Shown: positions 1 to 10,377 of the stretch, in pieces | Layout of the letters: each line of letters opens with the position of its first letter | Position numbering within the stretch: the first letter of the stretch is position 1 | NCBI GenBank assembly: GCA_019745195.1 | Contig: JAIETL010000027.1 | Coordinates: forward strand, 62,001 to 126,000 | DNA: 64,000 nucleotides | Origin: Beijerinckiaceae bacterium | GTDB lineage: Bacteria > Pseudomonadota > Alphaproteobacteria > Rhizobiales > Beijerinckiaceae | Direction of reading: 5' to 3' | Program-made: the position numbers and the translations under genes | The notes under the pieces: generated by a model | Databases searched by the model: none | The model's input: only the letters and a program-made list of their open reading frames with translations | What the model was told of the DNA's origin: nothing

Positions 1-488
1 GGGATGAAGCGCAGGATCTGCGGCAGGCGCTTGAGCATGGCGAGTTGCTGCGCGCCGGCGTTGCCGCCCGGCTTCTTGGCGCCGCGCAGGCGCTTCAGCA
101 GCGCCATCATGCCGGTCTCCGGCGCGTCCATGCGCCAACCGCCGAGCTTCGTCAGCTTGACAACCTCGCCGGCCGACATGGCGCAGAGCATGGCGTCGCA
201 GGTCTCGCGGCGCGCCCTGAGCGTCGGAGCGATCATCTGGATGTGGTCATCCATGAACAGCATGTTGGCGACGACGATGTCGGCGCGCTCGATATCGGCG
301 CGCGCATCTGCCAGGGATGAGGGGTTCTCGCCCCATTCGGCGGCGGCGTGGAGCGAGAGCGTCAGGCCGGGCAGGTCGCGGCGAAGCGTCTGCGCCGCGC
401 GATCAACGGCGCTGGACAGGTGCCTGTCGAGCGTCACGATCACGACCCGGATCGGGGTCGGGTCAGCGGCCGAAATGAGCTTTGGCAT
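1..488 (-). CDS. bchH: Magnesium chelatase subunit H, N-terminal part (partial)
   Basis: This is the large porphyrin-binding subunit of Mg-chelatase, which with BchI and BchD inserts Mg2+ into protoporphyrin IX at the entry to bacteriochlorophyll synthesis. Only about 162 N-terminal residues are present because the gene runs off the left edge. The protein begins [20 protein letters not shown], followed by a [12 protein letters not shown] segment and an [14 protein letters not shown] segment, all typical of the BchH N-terminal domain. The ATG lies inside the end of bchB (26-bp overlap), so the two are probably translationally coupled in a bchFNBH operon. Identity is firm; the missing C-terminus is only a window effect. 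Confidence 0.95.
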   Translation of the reverse strand, partial: MPKLISAADPTPIRVVIVTLDRHLSSAVDRAAQTLRRDLPGLTLSLHAAAEWGENPSSLADARADIERADIVVANMLFMDDHIQMIAPTLRARRETCDAMLCAMSAGEVVKLTKLGGWRMDAPETGMMALLKRLRGAKKPGGNAGAQQLAMLKRLPQILRFI

Positions 489-2091
489 CGTAAAGCGTCT
501 CCACCGTGATCGGGCTTATTCCGCGTTCGCCTGCGTATGTCTCCGTGTTGCGCCGCGCCTTTCCGCGGACGAAGAAGGGGATTTTTTTCAGTTCGAGTTC
601 GGCGTCCGGCGCCCAGGTAAGGACGAGGGGGCGGTCGGCAAGCGCCACCTCTCCGTCATTGCGAGCGGAGCGAAGCAATCCAGCGTCCAGCTCTACGTCC
701 CCCTGGGTTGCTTCGTCGGCTACGCCTCCTCGCAATGACGGCTTGCCATGCCCGAGATGCGACGAGCCTGCTCCGTCGTGGAACTCGAAATCGTCGCGGA
801 ACATGCCGAGCAGATGCTCTTCCAGGCCCATCATCAGCGGATGGACCCATGAGTCGAAGATGACGTTGGCGCCCTCGAAGCCCATCTGCGGCGAGTAGCG
901 CGCCGGGAAATCCTGAACATGGACCGGGGCCGAGATCACCGCGCAGGGAATGCCCAGCCGCTTGGCGATGTGCCGCTCCATCTGCGTGCCCAGCACCAGT
1001 TCCGGCTGCAGCGCGGCGCAGGCCGCCTCGACCTCGAGATAATCGTCGGTGATCAGCGCTTCGAGCCCGAGCCGGGCAGCGGCCTCGCGCACGTCGCGGG
1101 CGAGTTCGCGGCTGTAGGTTCCCAGCCCCACGACCTTGAAGCCGAGTTCCTCGCTGGCGATGCGGGCGGCCGCGATCGCATGCGTCGCGTCGCCGAAGAT
1201 GAAGACGCGCTTGCCGGTGAGATAGGTCGAGTCGACCGAGCGCGAATACCAGGGCAGGCGCGAGGTCTCGTCGGCGAGCACGGCGGTGGCGTCGACACTG
1301 GCGAGCCGCGCCACCTCGGTGATGAAATCGCGCGTCGCGCCGACCCCGATCGGCACGCTGGCCACGACCGGCTGGCCAAAGGAGCGCTTGAGCCATTGCG
1401 CCGCGAGGCCCGCGATCTCGGGATAGAGCACGACGTTGAAATCGGCCTGGCCAAGTCTGGCGATGTCGGCGGCGCTCGCCTGCCAGGGCGCGGTGACGTT
1501 GACGTCGATGCCGAGGCTCGCCAGCAGCTCCTTGACGGCGCGGACATCGTCGCGATGCCGGAAGCCGAGCGCGGTCGGCCCCAGGATGTTGCAGCTTGGG
1601 CGCTTGCCGGGCTCGCGCGCCGGCTTGGCCACGCCGGGTTTGGGCATATGCGGACCGGCAAGGTTGCGAACGAGCTGGTAGAAGGTTTCGGCCGCGCCCC
1701 AGTTCTCCTTGCGCTGATAGGAGGGCAATTCGAGCGGTATCACCGGGATCGGCAGGCCCAAAGCGCGCGCCAGCCCCGCCGGATCGTCCTGGATCAGCTC
1801 GCCGGTGCACGACGCGCCGACCAGCATGGCGGCGGGCCTGAAGCGCTCGAAGGCGTCATGGGCGGCGCGCTGGAACAGGTCGGCGGTGTCGCCGCCGAGA
1901 TCGCGCGCCTGGAAGGTGGTGTAGGTCACCGGAGGGCGCTTTCCGCGCCGCTCGATCATGGTGAAGAGCAGGTCGGCATAGGTGTCGCCCTGGGGGGCGT
2001 GCAGCACGTAATGCACGTCGGTCATCGCGGTGGCGACGCGCATCGCGCCGACATGCGGGGGGCCTTCATAGGTCCAGACGGTGAGATGCAT
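463..2091 (-). CDS. bchB: Light-independent protochlorophyllide reductase subunit B
   Basis: BchB is the catalytic NifK-like partner of BchN in the dark-operative protochlorophyllide reductase, which reduces the C17-C18 double bond using electrons from BchL. The 542-residue protein starts [18 protein letters not shown] and has Asp36, the residue known in this family as the unusual carboxylate ligand of the NB cluster. It ends with the small PCP-red domain ([18 protein letters not shown]). The linker before that domain is extended by about 30 residues ([12 protein letters not shown]...GLLRSARND) that are the in-frame translation of a palindromic repeat at 653-741. The start lies 3 bp after the bchN stop. 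The reading frame stays open through the repeat, so the gene looks functional. Confidence 0.97.
   Translation of the reverse strand: MHLTVWTYEGPPHVGAMRVATAMTDVHYVLHAPQGDTYADLLFTMIERRGKRPPVTYTTFQARDLGGDTADLFQRAAHDAFERFRPAAMLVGASCTGELIQDDPAGLARALGLPIPVIPLELPSYQRKENWGAAETFYQLVRNLAGPHMPKPGVAKPAREPGKRPSCNILGPTALGFRHRDDVRAVKELLASLGIDVNVTAPWQASAADIARLGQADFNVVLYPEIAGLAAQWLKRSFGQPVVASVPIGVGATRDFITEVARLASVDATAVLADETSRLPWYSRSVDSTYLTGKRVFIFGDATHAIAAARIASEELGFKVVGLGTYSRELARDVREAAARLGLEALITDDYLEVEAACAALQPELVLGTQMERHIAKRLGIPCAVISAPVHVQDFPARYSPQMGFEGANVIFDSWVHPLMMGLEEHLLGMFRDDFEFHDGAGSSHLGHGKPSLRGGVADEATQGDVELDAGLLRSARNDGEVALADRPLVLTWAPDAELELKKIPFFVRGKARRNTETYAGERGISPITVETLYDAKAHFGR
653..741. repeat. Palindromic repeat inserted in frame within bchB
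   Basis: The left arm CCGTCATTGCGAGCGGAGCG continues to an AAGCAATCCAG end, and the right arm is its imperfect reverse complement, ending TCCTCGCAATGACGG. The 89-bp unit can fold into a long hairpin. The CGTCATTGCGAGGAGC / GAAGCAATCCAG pattern is a well-known dispersed repeat of Bradyrhizobium- and Bosea-type genomes and is normally intergenic. Here it lies within the BchB coding sequence and adds about 30 codons without a stop. Confidence 0.85.
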
Positions 2092-2093
2092 GG

Positions 2094-3898
<1,805 letters not shown>

Positions 3899-3976
3899 CG
3901 GACGTCTCCGGTCCGCCACGCCGCCGCAGGAAGCGACAGCGCTTGTTAAGTCGAGATTGGCGCGGCCCCACCTATG

Positions 3977-3994
3977 TGTCAACTCTGATTGACA
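3977..3994. promoter_or_regulatory. PpsR/CrtJ box 1 of the bchF-ppaA pair
   Basis: The sequence TGTCAACTCTGATTGACA fits the PpsR/CrtJ consensus TGT-N12-ACA exactly. It contains TTGACA on the plus strand, so it could overlap a -35 element for ppaA. It is paired with a second box 34 bp away (start to start), as expected for cooperative binding by PpsR tetramers. Confidence 0.8.
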
Positions 3995-4010
3995 CTCTTT
4001 TTCCAGTACA

Positions 4011-4028
4011 TGTCATAAAGACTGGACA
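4011..4028. promoter_or_regulatory. PpsR/CrtJ box 2 of the bchF-ppaA pair
   Basis: TGTCATAAAGACTGGACA fits TGT-N12-ACA exactly. With box 1 it forms a pair in the shared bchF/ppaA regulatory region, and TCATAA inside it could serve as a weak -10 for ppaA. Confidence 0.8.
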
Positions 4029-4354
4029 CTCATCCGAATCGGAGTAGGCTCTCGATCCTGCGCCGCCGATGCGGATGCGGTACGCCACGCCCGATTTCGG
4101 GCGGCGCCTTCGTCTGGCCTGAGCCGACCGTCTTTTCATGGAAATGATCTGAGGACTGACAGGCAAGCGCCTGATCTCCGGCTAAAAAACACGAACCTCA
4201 TGATTGCCGAGGGGCTATTGGCATGCTTCACTCTCCTTCACTAGGTCGAGAGGAACAGCCTTCCGGTTCGTCGGTCGCTATCCCGCAACCGTCGTATGAC
4301 AGGGCCGTCAGAGCCCCTGCGCTGGAAGGTCGCCCGCCCAGGGGAGGTGACCTT

Positions 4355-5263
4355 ATGCCGGATTCAGGACGCGGGATCTTCGCGGAGCGGAGACTGTCGC
4401 AAGACGAGGCGGGCGGGTTTCAGGGACTGAACGGACCGCTCTGGTGCCCGAGCGAGGATGTGGCGCCGCCGCCCGAACTGCGAGACGATCTTGCGCGCAC
4501 CATCGAGACCGAGATCATCCCTCGGCTGATGCTGGCGCACCGCACCACCGTTGCCGCGCGACCCGCGCCGAAGACGCCCGACCTGACGCCGATCATTGTC
4601 ACGGACGAGGATGTCGCTCGCTTCGCCGAGATGATCGTGCATCAGCCGGTCGCCGCTGCCCGCGCGCATCTCGACGCCCTGCGCGCCGGCGGCATGTCGG
4701 CGGAGGCTGTGATCACCGGGGTGCTCTCGGCGACGGCGCGCCATCTCGGCGTGATGTGGGAGCAGGATCGCTGCACCTTCGTCGATGTGACGCTGGGCCT
4801 CTCGCGGCTGCAGCAGCTGCTGCGGATCTACGGGCCGGCTTTCGAGGCCGAGCCAGCGCTGCAGGGCAGCGGACGCAGGCTCCTGTTGGCAGTCGTGCCG
4901 GGCGAGCAGCACACATTCGGGCTCGCCATTGTGGAGGAGTTCTTTCGTCGCGCCGGCTGGCATGTCCAGTCGGAGTTCCTGCCGTCGAAGGCGATCCTGC
5001 TCGAACAGGTCCGGACCGAATGGTTCGACGCGGTCGGGCTTTCGGCCAGCGGCGAGGTCGCTTCGGCCAGCGTCGGCGAGGTCGTCAAGGCCGTTCGCGA
5101 GAATGCGCTGAACCGGGGCGTCAGGATCATGCTCGGCGGCAACCTTTTCGCGGGAGAGCCGGAACTGGCCGCCTCGCTCGGCGCCGATTTCGGCGCGCGC
5201 GACGCGGCCGAGGCCGTCGATCGGATCGAATACATTCTTGAAGGCAAAAAGATTTCTTGTTGA
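4355..5263 (+). CDS. ppaA: Cobalamin-binding antirepressor PpaA/AerR
   Basis: This is a PpaA/AerR-type regulator that modulates PpsR/CrtJ repression of photosystem genes. The C-terminal half is a B12-binding domain (AerR/SCHIC type) with the VPGEQHTFGLAIVEEFF segment, in which the His is the expected cobalamin contact, plus VGLSASGEVA and MLGGNLFAG strands. Starting at 4355 gives 302 residues and is supported by a strong GGGGAGGTG Shine-Dalgarno at 4341. An in-frame ATG at 4223 has a weaker GAGGGG about 7 bases upstream and would add 44 residues. In Rhodobacter, long and short AerR forms with different activities are known, so both starts may be used. The gene sits directly upstream of ppsR. 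Confidence 0.92.
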   Translation: MPDSGRGIFAERRLSQDEAGGFQGLNGPLWCPSEDVAPPPELRDDLARTIETEIIPRLMLAHRTTVAARPAPKTPDLTPIIVTDEDVARFAEMIVHQPVAAARAHLDALRAGGMSAEAVITGVLSATARHLGVMWEQDRCTFVDVTLGLSRLQQLLRIYGPAFEAEPALQGSGRRLLLAVVPGEQHTFGLAIVEEFFRRAGWHVQSEFLPSKAILLEQVRTEWFDAVGLSASGEVASASVGEVVKAVRENALNRGVRIMLGGNLFAGEPELAASLGADFGARDAAEAVDRIEYILEGKKISC

Positions 5264-5336
5264 AGAGCTTGCACAGCCTTATCTGCCTTCAGCCTTGTGA
5301 GAAGGTCGCCACTGTCAGGAACCGGGCCTGCGCCGC

Positions 5337-6785
5337 ATGAACGTCTTCCAGCCCCAGATGCCGACGCGCGGCTTTTCCGGTCAGTCCGGCTGGCTGGGCA
5401 GGCTTGCGCCCGATATCGCGGGCAGCCTGATCACCGCTGCGAGCGACATCGCCCTCGTCATCGATGCGGACGGCGTAATCCGCGACGTCTCGCTGGGCAC
5501 CGACGAGCTACGCCGCGAGGGGCACCAGTCCTGGATTGGTCAGCGCTGGGTCGATGTCGTCACGGTCGAGACGCGCGCCAAGGTCGCGGATCTGCTGGCC
5601 AATGCCGGCAACGAGACCGCCGTCCAGTTCCGCGAGATCAACCACCCCTCGATCAGCGGCCCCGACGTGCCGGTTCGCTATTCCGCGATGCAGGTCGGCG
5701 AGGACGGCACGGTCGTCGCGCTCGGCCGCGACCTGCGCAACTATTCCAACCTTCAGCAGCGTCTCGTCGAGGCGCAGCAGGCGATGGAGCGCGAATATGC
5801 GAGGCTGCGGCTGGCGGAGACGCGCTACCGCATGCTGTTCCATCTCGCCTCCGAGCCGGTGGTGATCCTCGATGCGGCCAACCACAGGATTGTCGAGGCC
5901 AATCCTGCCGCCCAGCGCGAACTCGCTCTGCCCAATGACCGGCTGCAGACGGCGGCGCTTGCCTCCTGCCTCGCGCCCGAAAGCGCAGAGCCGCTGCAGC
6001 TCATGCTGCGCGCCGCTCAGGCGACGGGCAAGGCCGACGAGACCGAGATCGGCCTGACCGATGGCGGGCGGCGCTTCCGCGCCTCGGCCTCGGCCTTCCG
6101 GCAGGACAACGCCGCCTATCTGCTCGTCCGGCTGACGCCGCTGCATGCCGAAGGCAGACAGCCCGGCGACAAGGTTGCCAGCCGCGTGCTGGGCGTGCTC
6201 GAGAAATTCCCCGACGGGTTCGTCGTGATCGGCCCGGATTTCCGGGTGCTGGAGGTCAACCGCGCCTTTCTCGACCTGACCCAGCAGGCGACCAAGCAGC
6301 AGGCGCTCGGCCAGCCGCTCGAACGCTGGCTCGGGCGGCCCGGCATCGACCTGCCGCTGCTGATGGTGACGCTCACCGAGCACGGCGTCGTGCGCAATTT
6401 CTCCACGGTCATCCGCGGCGAATTCGGCAGCGTCGAGGAGGTCGAACTCTCCGCCGTTCCGGCCCTGAACGGCGAGACGCCATCCTATGGCTTCGTCATC
6501 CGCAGTCTCGGCGTCCGCACCGCGCTCGAAGGCCATCGCGGCCGCTCGCTGCCGCGTTCCGTGGAGCATCTCACCGAACTGGTCGGGCGCGTTTCGCTGA
6601 AGGATCTCGTGCGCGAGACCACCGACGTGATCGAGAAGCTCTGCATCGAGGCCGCGCTGGAACTGAGCAAGGACAACCGCGCCTCGGCCGCCCAGATGCT
6701 CGGCCTGAGCCGGCAGAGCTTCTACGCCAAGCTGCGCCGCTACGGGCTCGGCGACCTCGATGACGATCCGGGCGAGTTGAACTGA
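5337..6785 (+). CDS. ppsR: Photosynthesis repressor PpsR/CrtJ (PAS-PAS-HTH)
   Basis: PpsR is the redox-responsive repressor of bacteriochlorophyll, carotenoid and antenna genes. The 482-residue protein has an N-terminal region and PAS folds around residues 25-135, 160-270 and 285-395, then a Fis-type helix-turn-helix at the C-terminus (ASAAQMLGLSRQSFYAKLRR). Two cysteines are visible: Cys436 just before the HTH, matching the conserved redox cysteine of Rhodobacter PpsR/CrtJ, and Cys211. The second Rhodobacter redox cysteine, expected near residue 263, is not present. The gene follows ppaA by 73 bp, and PpsR boxes lie directly downstream before bchG. Confidence 0.96.
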   Translation: MNVFQPQMPTRGFSGQSGWLGRLAPDIAGSLITAASDIALVIDADGVIRDVSLGTDELRREGHQSWIGQRWVDVVTVETRAKVADLLANAGNETAVQFREINHPSISGPDVPVRYSAMQVGEDGTVVALGRDLRNYSNLQQRLVEAQQAMEREYARLRLAETRYRMLFHLASEPVVILDAANHRIVEANPAAQRELALPNDRLQTAALASCLAPESAEPLQLMLRAAQATGKADETEIGLTDGGRRFRASASAFRQDNAAYLLVRLTPLHAEGRQPGDKVASRVLGVLEKFPDGFVVIGPDFRVLEVNRAFLDLTQQATKQQALGQPLERWLGRPGIDLPLLMVTLTEHGVVRNFSTVIRGEFGSVEEVELSAVPALNGETPSYGFVIRSLGVRTALEGHRGRSLPRSVEHLTELVGRVSLKDLVRETTDVIEKLCIEAALELSKDNRASAAQMLGLSRQSFYAKLRRYGLGDLDDDPGELN

Positions 6786-6794
6786 CCTCGCAAT

Positions 6795-6812
6795 TGTAAG
6801 TCCAGCCTGACA
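6795..6812. promoter_or_regulatory. PpsR box 1 upstream of bchG
   Basis: TGTAAGTCCAGCCTGACA fits TGT-N12-ACA. It lies 10 bp after the ppsR stop and starts exactly 34 bp before a second, slightly imperfect box, the same spacing as the bchF-ppaA pair. Confidence 0.75.
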
Positions 6813-6828
6813 ATTTCATGCGCCGGAG

Positions 6829-6846
6829 TGTCAATTTATATTGACG
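6829..6846. promoter_or_regulatory. PpsR box 2 upstream of bchG (one mismatch)
   Basis: TGTCAATTTATATTGACG matches TGT-N12-ACA except for the last base and is otherwise a strong palindrome (TGTCAAT/ATTGAC). It includes a TTGACG that may act as a -35 for bchG. Confidence 0.7.
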
Positions 6847-6877
6847 CTTTTGGAGGGTGCGCCTAGCCTCTCAGGCC

Positions 6878-7792
6878 ATGACGCGCCTCAGTATCCCAGC
6901 ACCGATCTCCAGCCGCCCGCAGCCTGCGGCCGTGCTCGAACTGCTGAAACCGATCACCTGGTTCGCCCCGATGTGGGCCTATGGCTGCGGCGTCGTCTCG
7001 TCGGGACAACCGCTCGCCTCGCATCTTCCCCAGATCGCGCTCGGCATCCTGCTGGCAGGCCCTCTCGTCTGCGGCACCAGCCAGGCGGCCAACGACTGGT
7101 ATGACCGCCATGTCGATGCGATCAACGAGCCGAACCGGCCGATCCCGTCAGGCCGGATTCCCGGCCGCTGGGGCCTCTACATCGCCATGGCCTGGACTAT
7201 GGTGTCGCTTGCGGTCGCCGCCCTGCTCGGTGTCGCCGTCTTCGCCGCGGCCTGCGTCGGACTGGCGCTGGCCTGGGTCTACAGCGCCCCGCCGCTGCGG
7301 CTGAAGCAGAATGGCTGGTTCGGCAACGCCGCCTGCGGGCTCTGCTATGAAAGCCTGCCCTGGTTCACGGGCGCGGCCGCGCTGATCGGCGGCGTACCAG
7401 ACGGTCGCACCATCGGGATCGCCCTGCTCTACGGCATCGGCGCGCATGGCATCATGACGCTGAACGACTTCAAATCGGTCGAGGGCGACCGGGTGATGAA
7501 GCTGAAATCGCTGCCGGTGCAGCTCGGCGTCGATGGCGCCGCAAAGCTCGCCTGCTGGGTGATGGCGCTGCCGCAGCTCGTCGTCATCGCGCTGCTCTGG
7601 TCATGGGACCAGCCGGTGCATGCGGCCATCGTCGCAGGCCTCCTCCTCGTCCAGCTCGGCCTGATGGCGCGGCTGCTGAACGCCCCACGCGAGCGCGCCG
7701 CCTGGTACAACGCAACCGGCACGACGCTCTATGTGCTGGGCATGCTCGCCGCCGCCTTCGCGCTGCGGGCCCTGAGCCTCGGGAGCGTCTGA
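6878..7792 (+). CDS. bchG: Bacteriochlorophyll synthase (prenyltransferase)
   Basis: BchG attaches the geranylgeranyl/phytyl tail to bacteriochlorophyllide a. The protein is a UbiA-superfamily membrane prenyltransferase with the first aspartate-rich motif NDWYDRHVDAINEPNRPIPSG, the chlorophyll-synthase pattern YSAPPLRLKQNGWFGN, and the second motif NDFKSVEGDR. About eight membrane helices are evident. Starting at the ATG (MTRLSIPAP) gives 304 residues. A GTG at 6857 would add seven residues, but neither start has a well-spaced Shine-Dalgarno. The next gene overlaps its stop by one base (TGATG), indicating an operon with bch2 and bchP. Confidence 0.95.
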   Translation: MTRLSIPAPISSRPQPAAVLELLKPITWFAPMWAYGCGVVSSGQPLASHLPQIALGILLAGPLVCGTSQAANDWYDRHVDAINEPNRPIPSGRIPGRWGLYIAMAWTMVSLAVAALLGVAVFAAACVGLALAWVYSAPPLRLKQNGWFGNAACGLCYESLPWFTGAAALIGGVPDGRTIGIALLYGIGAHGIMTLNDFKSVEGDRVMKLKSLPVQLGVDGAAKLACWVMALPQLVVIALLWSWDQPVHAAIVAGLLLVQLGLMARLLNAPRERAAWYNATGTTLYVLGMLAAAFALRALSLGSV

Positions 7793-9144
7793 TGCCGGCG
7801 CCGCCAGCCATCAGACCGCCGCTGGGCTGGCTCGGGATCGTCAGGCTCGGCCTCGTTCAGACGGCTCTGGGGGCCATCGTCGTCCTGACGACATCGACGA
7901 TCAACCGCGTCATGGTGGTCGAACTCGCCCTGCCGGCGATCCTGCCCGGCCTGCTCGTCGCGCTGCACTACGCCGTGCAGGTGCTGCGGCCGCGCTGGGG
8001 CCATGGCTCGGATGTCGGCGGGCGGCTCACGCCCTGGATCCTCGGCGGCATGGCGGTGCTGGCGCTCGGCGGCTTCGGCGCGGCGCTCAGCGTCGCGCTG
8101 ATGGCGAGCCTGTTCTGGCCGGGCGTGGCGCTGGCGGCGCTCTCCTTCCTGATGATCGGCATGGGGGTGGGCGCCAGCGGCACCTGCCTGCTCGTGCTGC
8201 TCTCGCGCCGCGTCGCCGACGAGCGACGGCCTGCGGCGGCGACCGTCGTCTGGGTGATGATGATCGCCGGCTTCATCGTGACCGCCGCCACGGCGGGGCA
8301 TTTCCTAGACCCGTTCTCGACGACACGGCTCGTCGCGGTCACCGGGGCGGTCAGCGCGCTGGCCATGCTGGTGACGCTGCTTGCGGTCTATGGCGTCGAG
8401 GATCGTGCCGACGCCGTAAAGGCTCCCCGACAGGCCGAGCCCGAAGCCTCGTTCAGGGTGGCGCTCGCCGAGGTCTGGGCCGAGCCGCAGGCCAGGCTCT
8501 TCGCCATCTTCGTCTTCGTCTCGATGATCGCCTACAGCGCGCAGGATCTGATTCTCGAGCCCTTCGCCGGCACGGTCTTCGGCTATACGCCCGGCGAGAG
8601 CACCAAGCTCGCCGGCGTGCAGAATGGCGGCGTGCTCGCGGGGATGGTGCTGGTCGCGCTGGTCACGACCTTCGCCGGCGCGAAGGCGGGTTCACTGCGG
8701 CTCTGGGCGGTCGGCGGCTGCATCGCGTCCGCCGTCGCGCTCGCCGGCCTGTCGGTCTCGGCCTTCGTCGGCTCAGGCTTTCCGCTGCGTCCGGTCGTGT
8801 TCTGCCTCGGCGTCGCCAACGGGGCCTATGCGGTCGCCGCGATCGGCTCGATGATGCGCCTTGTCGGACAAGGCAAGCCCGGCCGGCAGGGCGTACGGAT
8901 GGGGCTGTGGGGGGCGGCCCAAGGCGTCGCCTTCGGGCTCGGCGGACTGATCGGCGCCGGAGCGAGCGACATCGCGCGCGGGGTCATGTCCTCGCCTGCC
9001 CTCGCCTATGCCGCCGTGTTCACGGCCGAGGCCGTGCTCTTCCTCGTCTCGGCGGGCCTGGCCGTCGCGGTCTCGCGACAGGCCGCAGCCCGGGAACGAC
9101 CTGCCCACCGCCCGACGCTCGACTTCAGCCCGACATCAGGATGA
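7792..9144 (+). CDS. PucC-family transporter (Bch2/ORF428-like)
   Basis: The 450-residue protein is a member of the BCH2/PucC/LhaA branch of the major facilitator superfamily, thought to assist bacteriochlorophyll delivery or antenna assembly. About 12 hydrophobic segments are visible from LGLVQTALGAIVVLTTSTINRVMVVELA onward, with the family features RPRWGHGSD after helix 2 and LEPFAGTVFGYTPGESTKLAG in the second half. The start ATG overlaps the bchG stop by one base, with GGGAG upstream. Position between bchG and bchP matches orf428/bch2 of Rhodobacter. Its exact substrate is inference. Confidence 0.9.
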   Translation: MPAPPAIRPPLGWLGIVRLGLVQTALGAIVVLTTSTINRVMVVELALPAILPGLLVALHYAVQVLRPRWGHGSDVGGRLTPWILGGMAVLALGGFGAALSVALMASLFWPGVALAALSFLMIGMGVGASGTCLLVLLSRRVADERRPAAATVVWVMMIAGFIVTAATAGHFLDPFSTTRLVAVTGAVSALAMLVTLLAVYGVEDRADAVKAPRQAEPEASFRVALAEVWAEPQARLFAIFVFVSMIAYSAQDLILEPFAGTVFGYTPGESTKLAGVQNGGVLAGMVLVALVTTFAGAKAGSLRLWAVGGCIASAVALAGLSVSAFVGSGFPLRPVVFCLGVANGAYAVAAIGSMMRLVGQGKPGRQGVRMGLWGAAQGVAFGLGGLIGAGASDIARGVMSSPALAYAAVFTAEAVLFLVSAGLAVAVSRQAAARERPAHRPTLDFSPTSG

Positions 9145-10352
9145 TTCCGATGAACGCCAGCTCGCAGCAAGACCCGATCTGGGACGTCGTCGTGGTCGGC
9201 GGCGGGCCATCGGGCGCGACCGCCGCGACCGATCTCGCCAAGGCCGGCCGCAACGTCGCGATGATCGACCGCGCCGGGCGGATCAAGCCCTGCGGCGGCG
9301 CGATACCTCCCCGCGCCATCCGCGACTTCGCGATCCCACCCTCGCAGATCGTCGCCCGCATCACCTCGGCCCGCATGGTCGCGCCGTCGCGCATCGGCGT
9401 CGATATGCCGATCGACGACGGCTATGTCGGCATGGTCGATCGCGAGCATTTCGACGAATGGCTGCGCGAACGCGCGGCGCAGACCGGCGTCACCCGGATC
9501 ACCGGCACCTTCGAGGAGTTCAGCCGCGACGCCGACGGCATGGCCCGGCTGCATTACCGCGCCAAGGGGGAGGAGCACCTCTCCTCCTTGCGCGCCCGCA
9601 TGGTGATCGGCGCGGACGGCGCGATCTCCAATCTGGCGCGTGCCGCGATGCCGGGCTCCAAGCGCCCGCCTTTCGTCTTCGCTTATCACGAGATCGTCCG
9701 CGCCCCGGCCCAAGGCAACGCGCATTACGATTCGCGACGCTGCGACGTGATCTATCAGGGACGCGTCTCGCCGGATTTCTATGGCTGGGTCTTTCCCCAT
9801 GGCGAGACCGCCAGCATCGGAACGGGCAGCGCCCATAAGGGCTTTTCGCTGAAGGATGCGGTGGCGCGACTGCGCAGCGATACAGGACTCGAGAGCGCGG
9901 AGACGATCCGCCGCGAGGGCGCGCCGATCCCGATGAAGCCTCTGAAGAAATGGGACAATGGCCGCGACGTCATTCTGGCGGGCGACGCCGCCGGCGTCGT
10001 CGCGCCGGCCTCGGGCGAGGGCATCTACTACGCCATGCTGTGCGGCCGCCTCGCCGGCGAAGCGGTCGACCGGGCGCTGGCGACGGGCGATGCGCGTGCT
10101 TTGGTCTCAGCCCGGAAGCGCTTCATGGCCGACCATGGCCGGGTCTTCTGGGTGCTCGGGCTGCTGCAGTGGATCTGGTATCGCAACGACAAGCGCCGCG
10201 AGCAGTTCGTCGCGATCTGCAAGGATCCAGACGTGCAGAAGCTGACCTGGGACTCGTACATGAACAAGGCGCTGGTGCGCGGCAAGTTCATGGCCCATGT
10301 CCGGGTCTTCTTCAACGATATCGGCCATCTGCTCGGCGTGGCGCGAACGTGA
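9141..10352 (+). CDS. bchP: Geranylgeranyl diphosphate/bacteriochlorophyll reductase
   Basis: BchP reduces the geranylgeranyl tail to phytyl in three steps using reduced cofactor. The sequence shows an N-terminal FAD/NAD(P)-binding GGGPSGATAATDLAKAG motif, a CGGAIPPRAI segment typical of geranylgeranyl reductases, and a second flavin motif VILAGDAAGVVAPASGEGI. Length is 403 residues from the ATG at 9141, which overlaps the bch2 stop by 4 bp. An ATG at 9150 has AGG at better spacing and may be the true start. It completes the bchG-bch2-bchP operon. Confidence 0.95.
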   Translation: MIPMNASSQQDPIWDVVVVGGGPSGATAATDLAKAGRNVAMIDRAGRIKPCGGAIPPRAIRDFAIPPSQIVARITSARMVAPSRIGVDMPIDDGYVGMVDREHFDEWLRERAAQTGVTRITGTFEEFSRDADGMARLHYRAKGEEHLSSLRARMVIGADGAISNLARAAMPGSKRPPFVFAYHEIVRAPAQGNAHYDSRRCDVIYQGRVSPDFYGWVFPHGETASIGTGSAHKGFSLKDAVARLRSDTGLESAETIRREGAPIPMKPLKKWDNGRDVILAGDAAGVVAPASGEGIYYAMLCGRLAGEAVDRALATGDARALVSARKRFMADHGRVFWVLGLLQWIWYRNDKRREQFVAICKDPDVQKLTWDSYMNKALVRGKFMAHVRVFFNDIGHLLGVART

Positions 10353-10377
10353 GCGCGCTTGTCAGCCGCGCGGGACG

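Larger units (their letters stand above)
3899..4354. other. bchF / ppaA divergent control region
   Basis: This stretch separates the leftward bchF operon from the preferred rightward ppaA start. It carries two PpsR boxes (3977-3994 and 4011-4028) and a long ppaA leader. An in-frame upstream ATG at 4223 could extend ppaA into its right-hand part. I see no other gene, riboswitch or repeat in it. Confidence 0.6.

Noticed and set aside
3899..4222. Cobalamin riboswitch before ppaA
   Set aside because: PpaA binds B12, so a riboswitch was considered, but no B12-box-like sequence or convincing multi-stem structure is visible.
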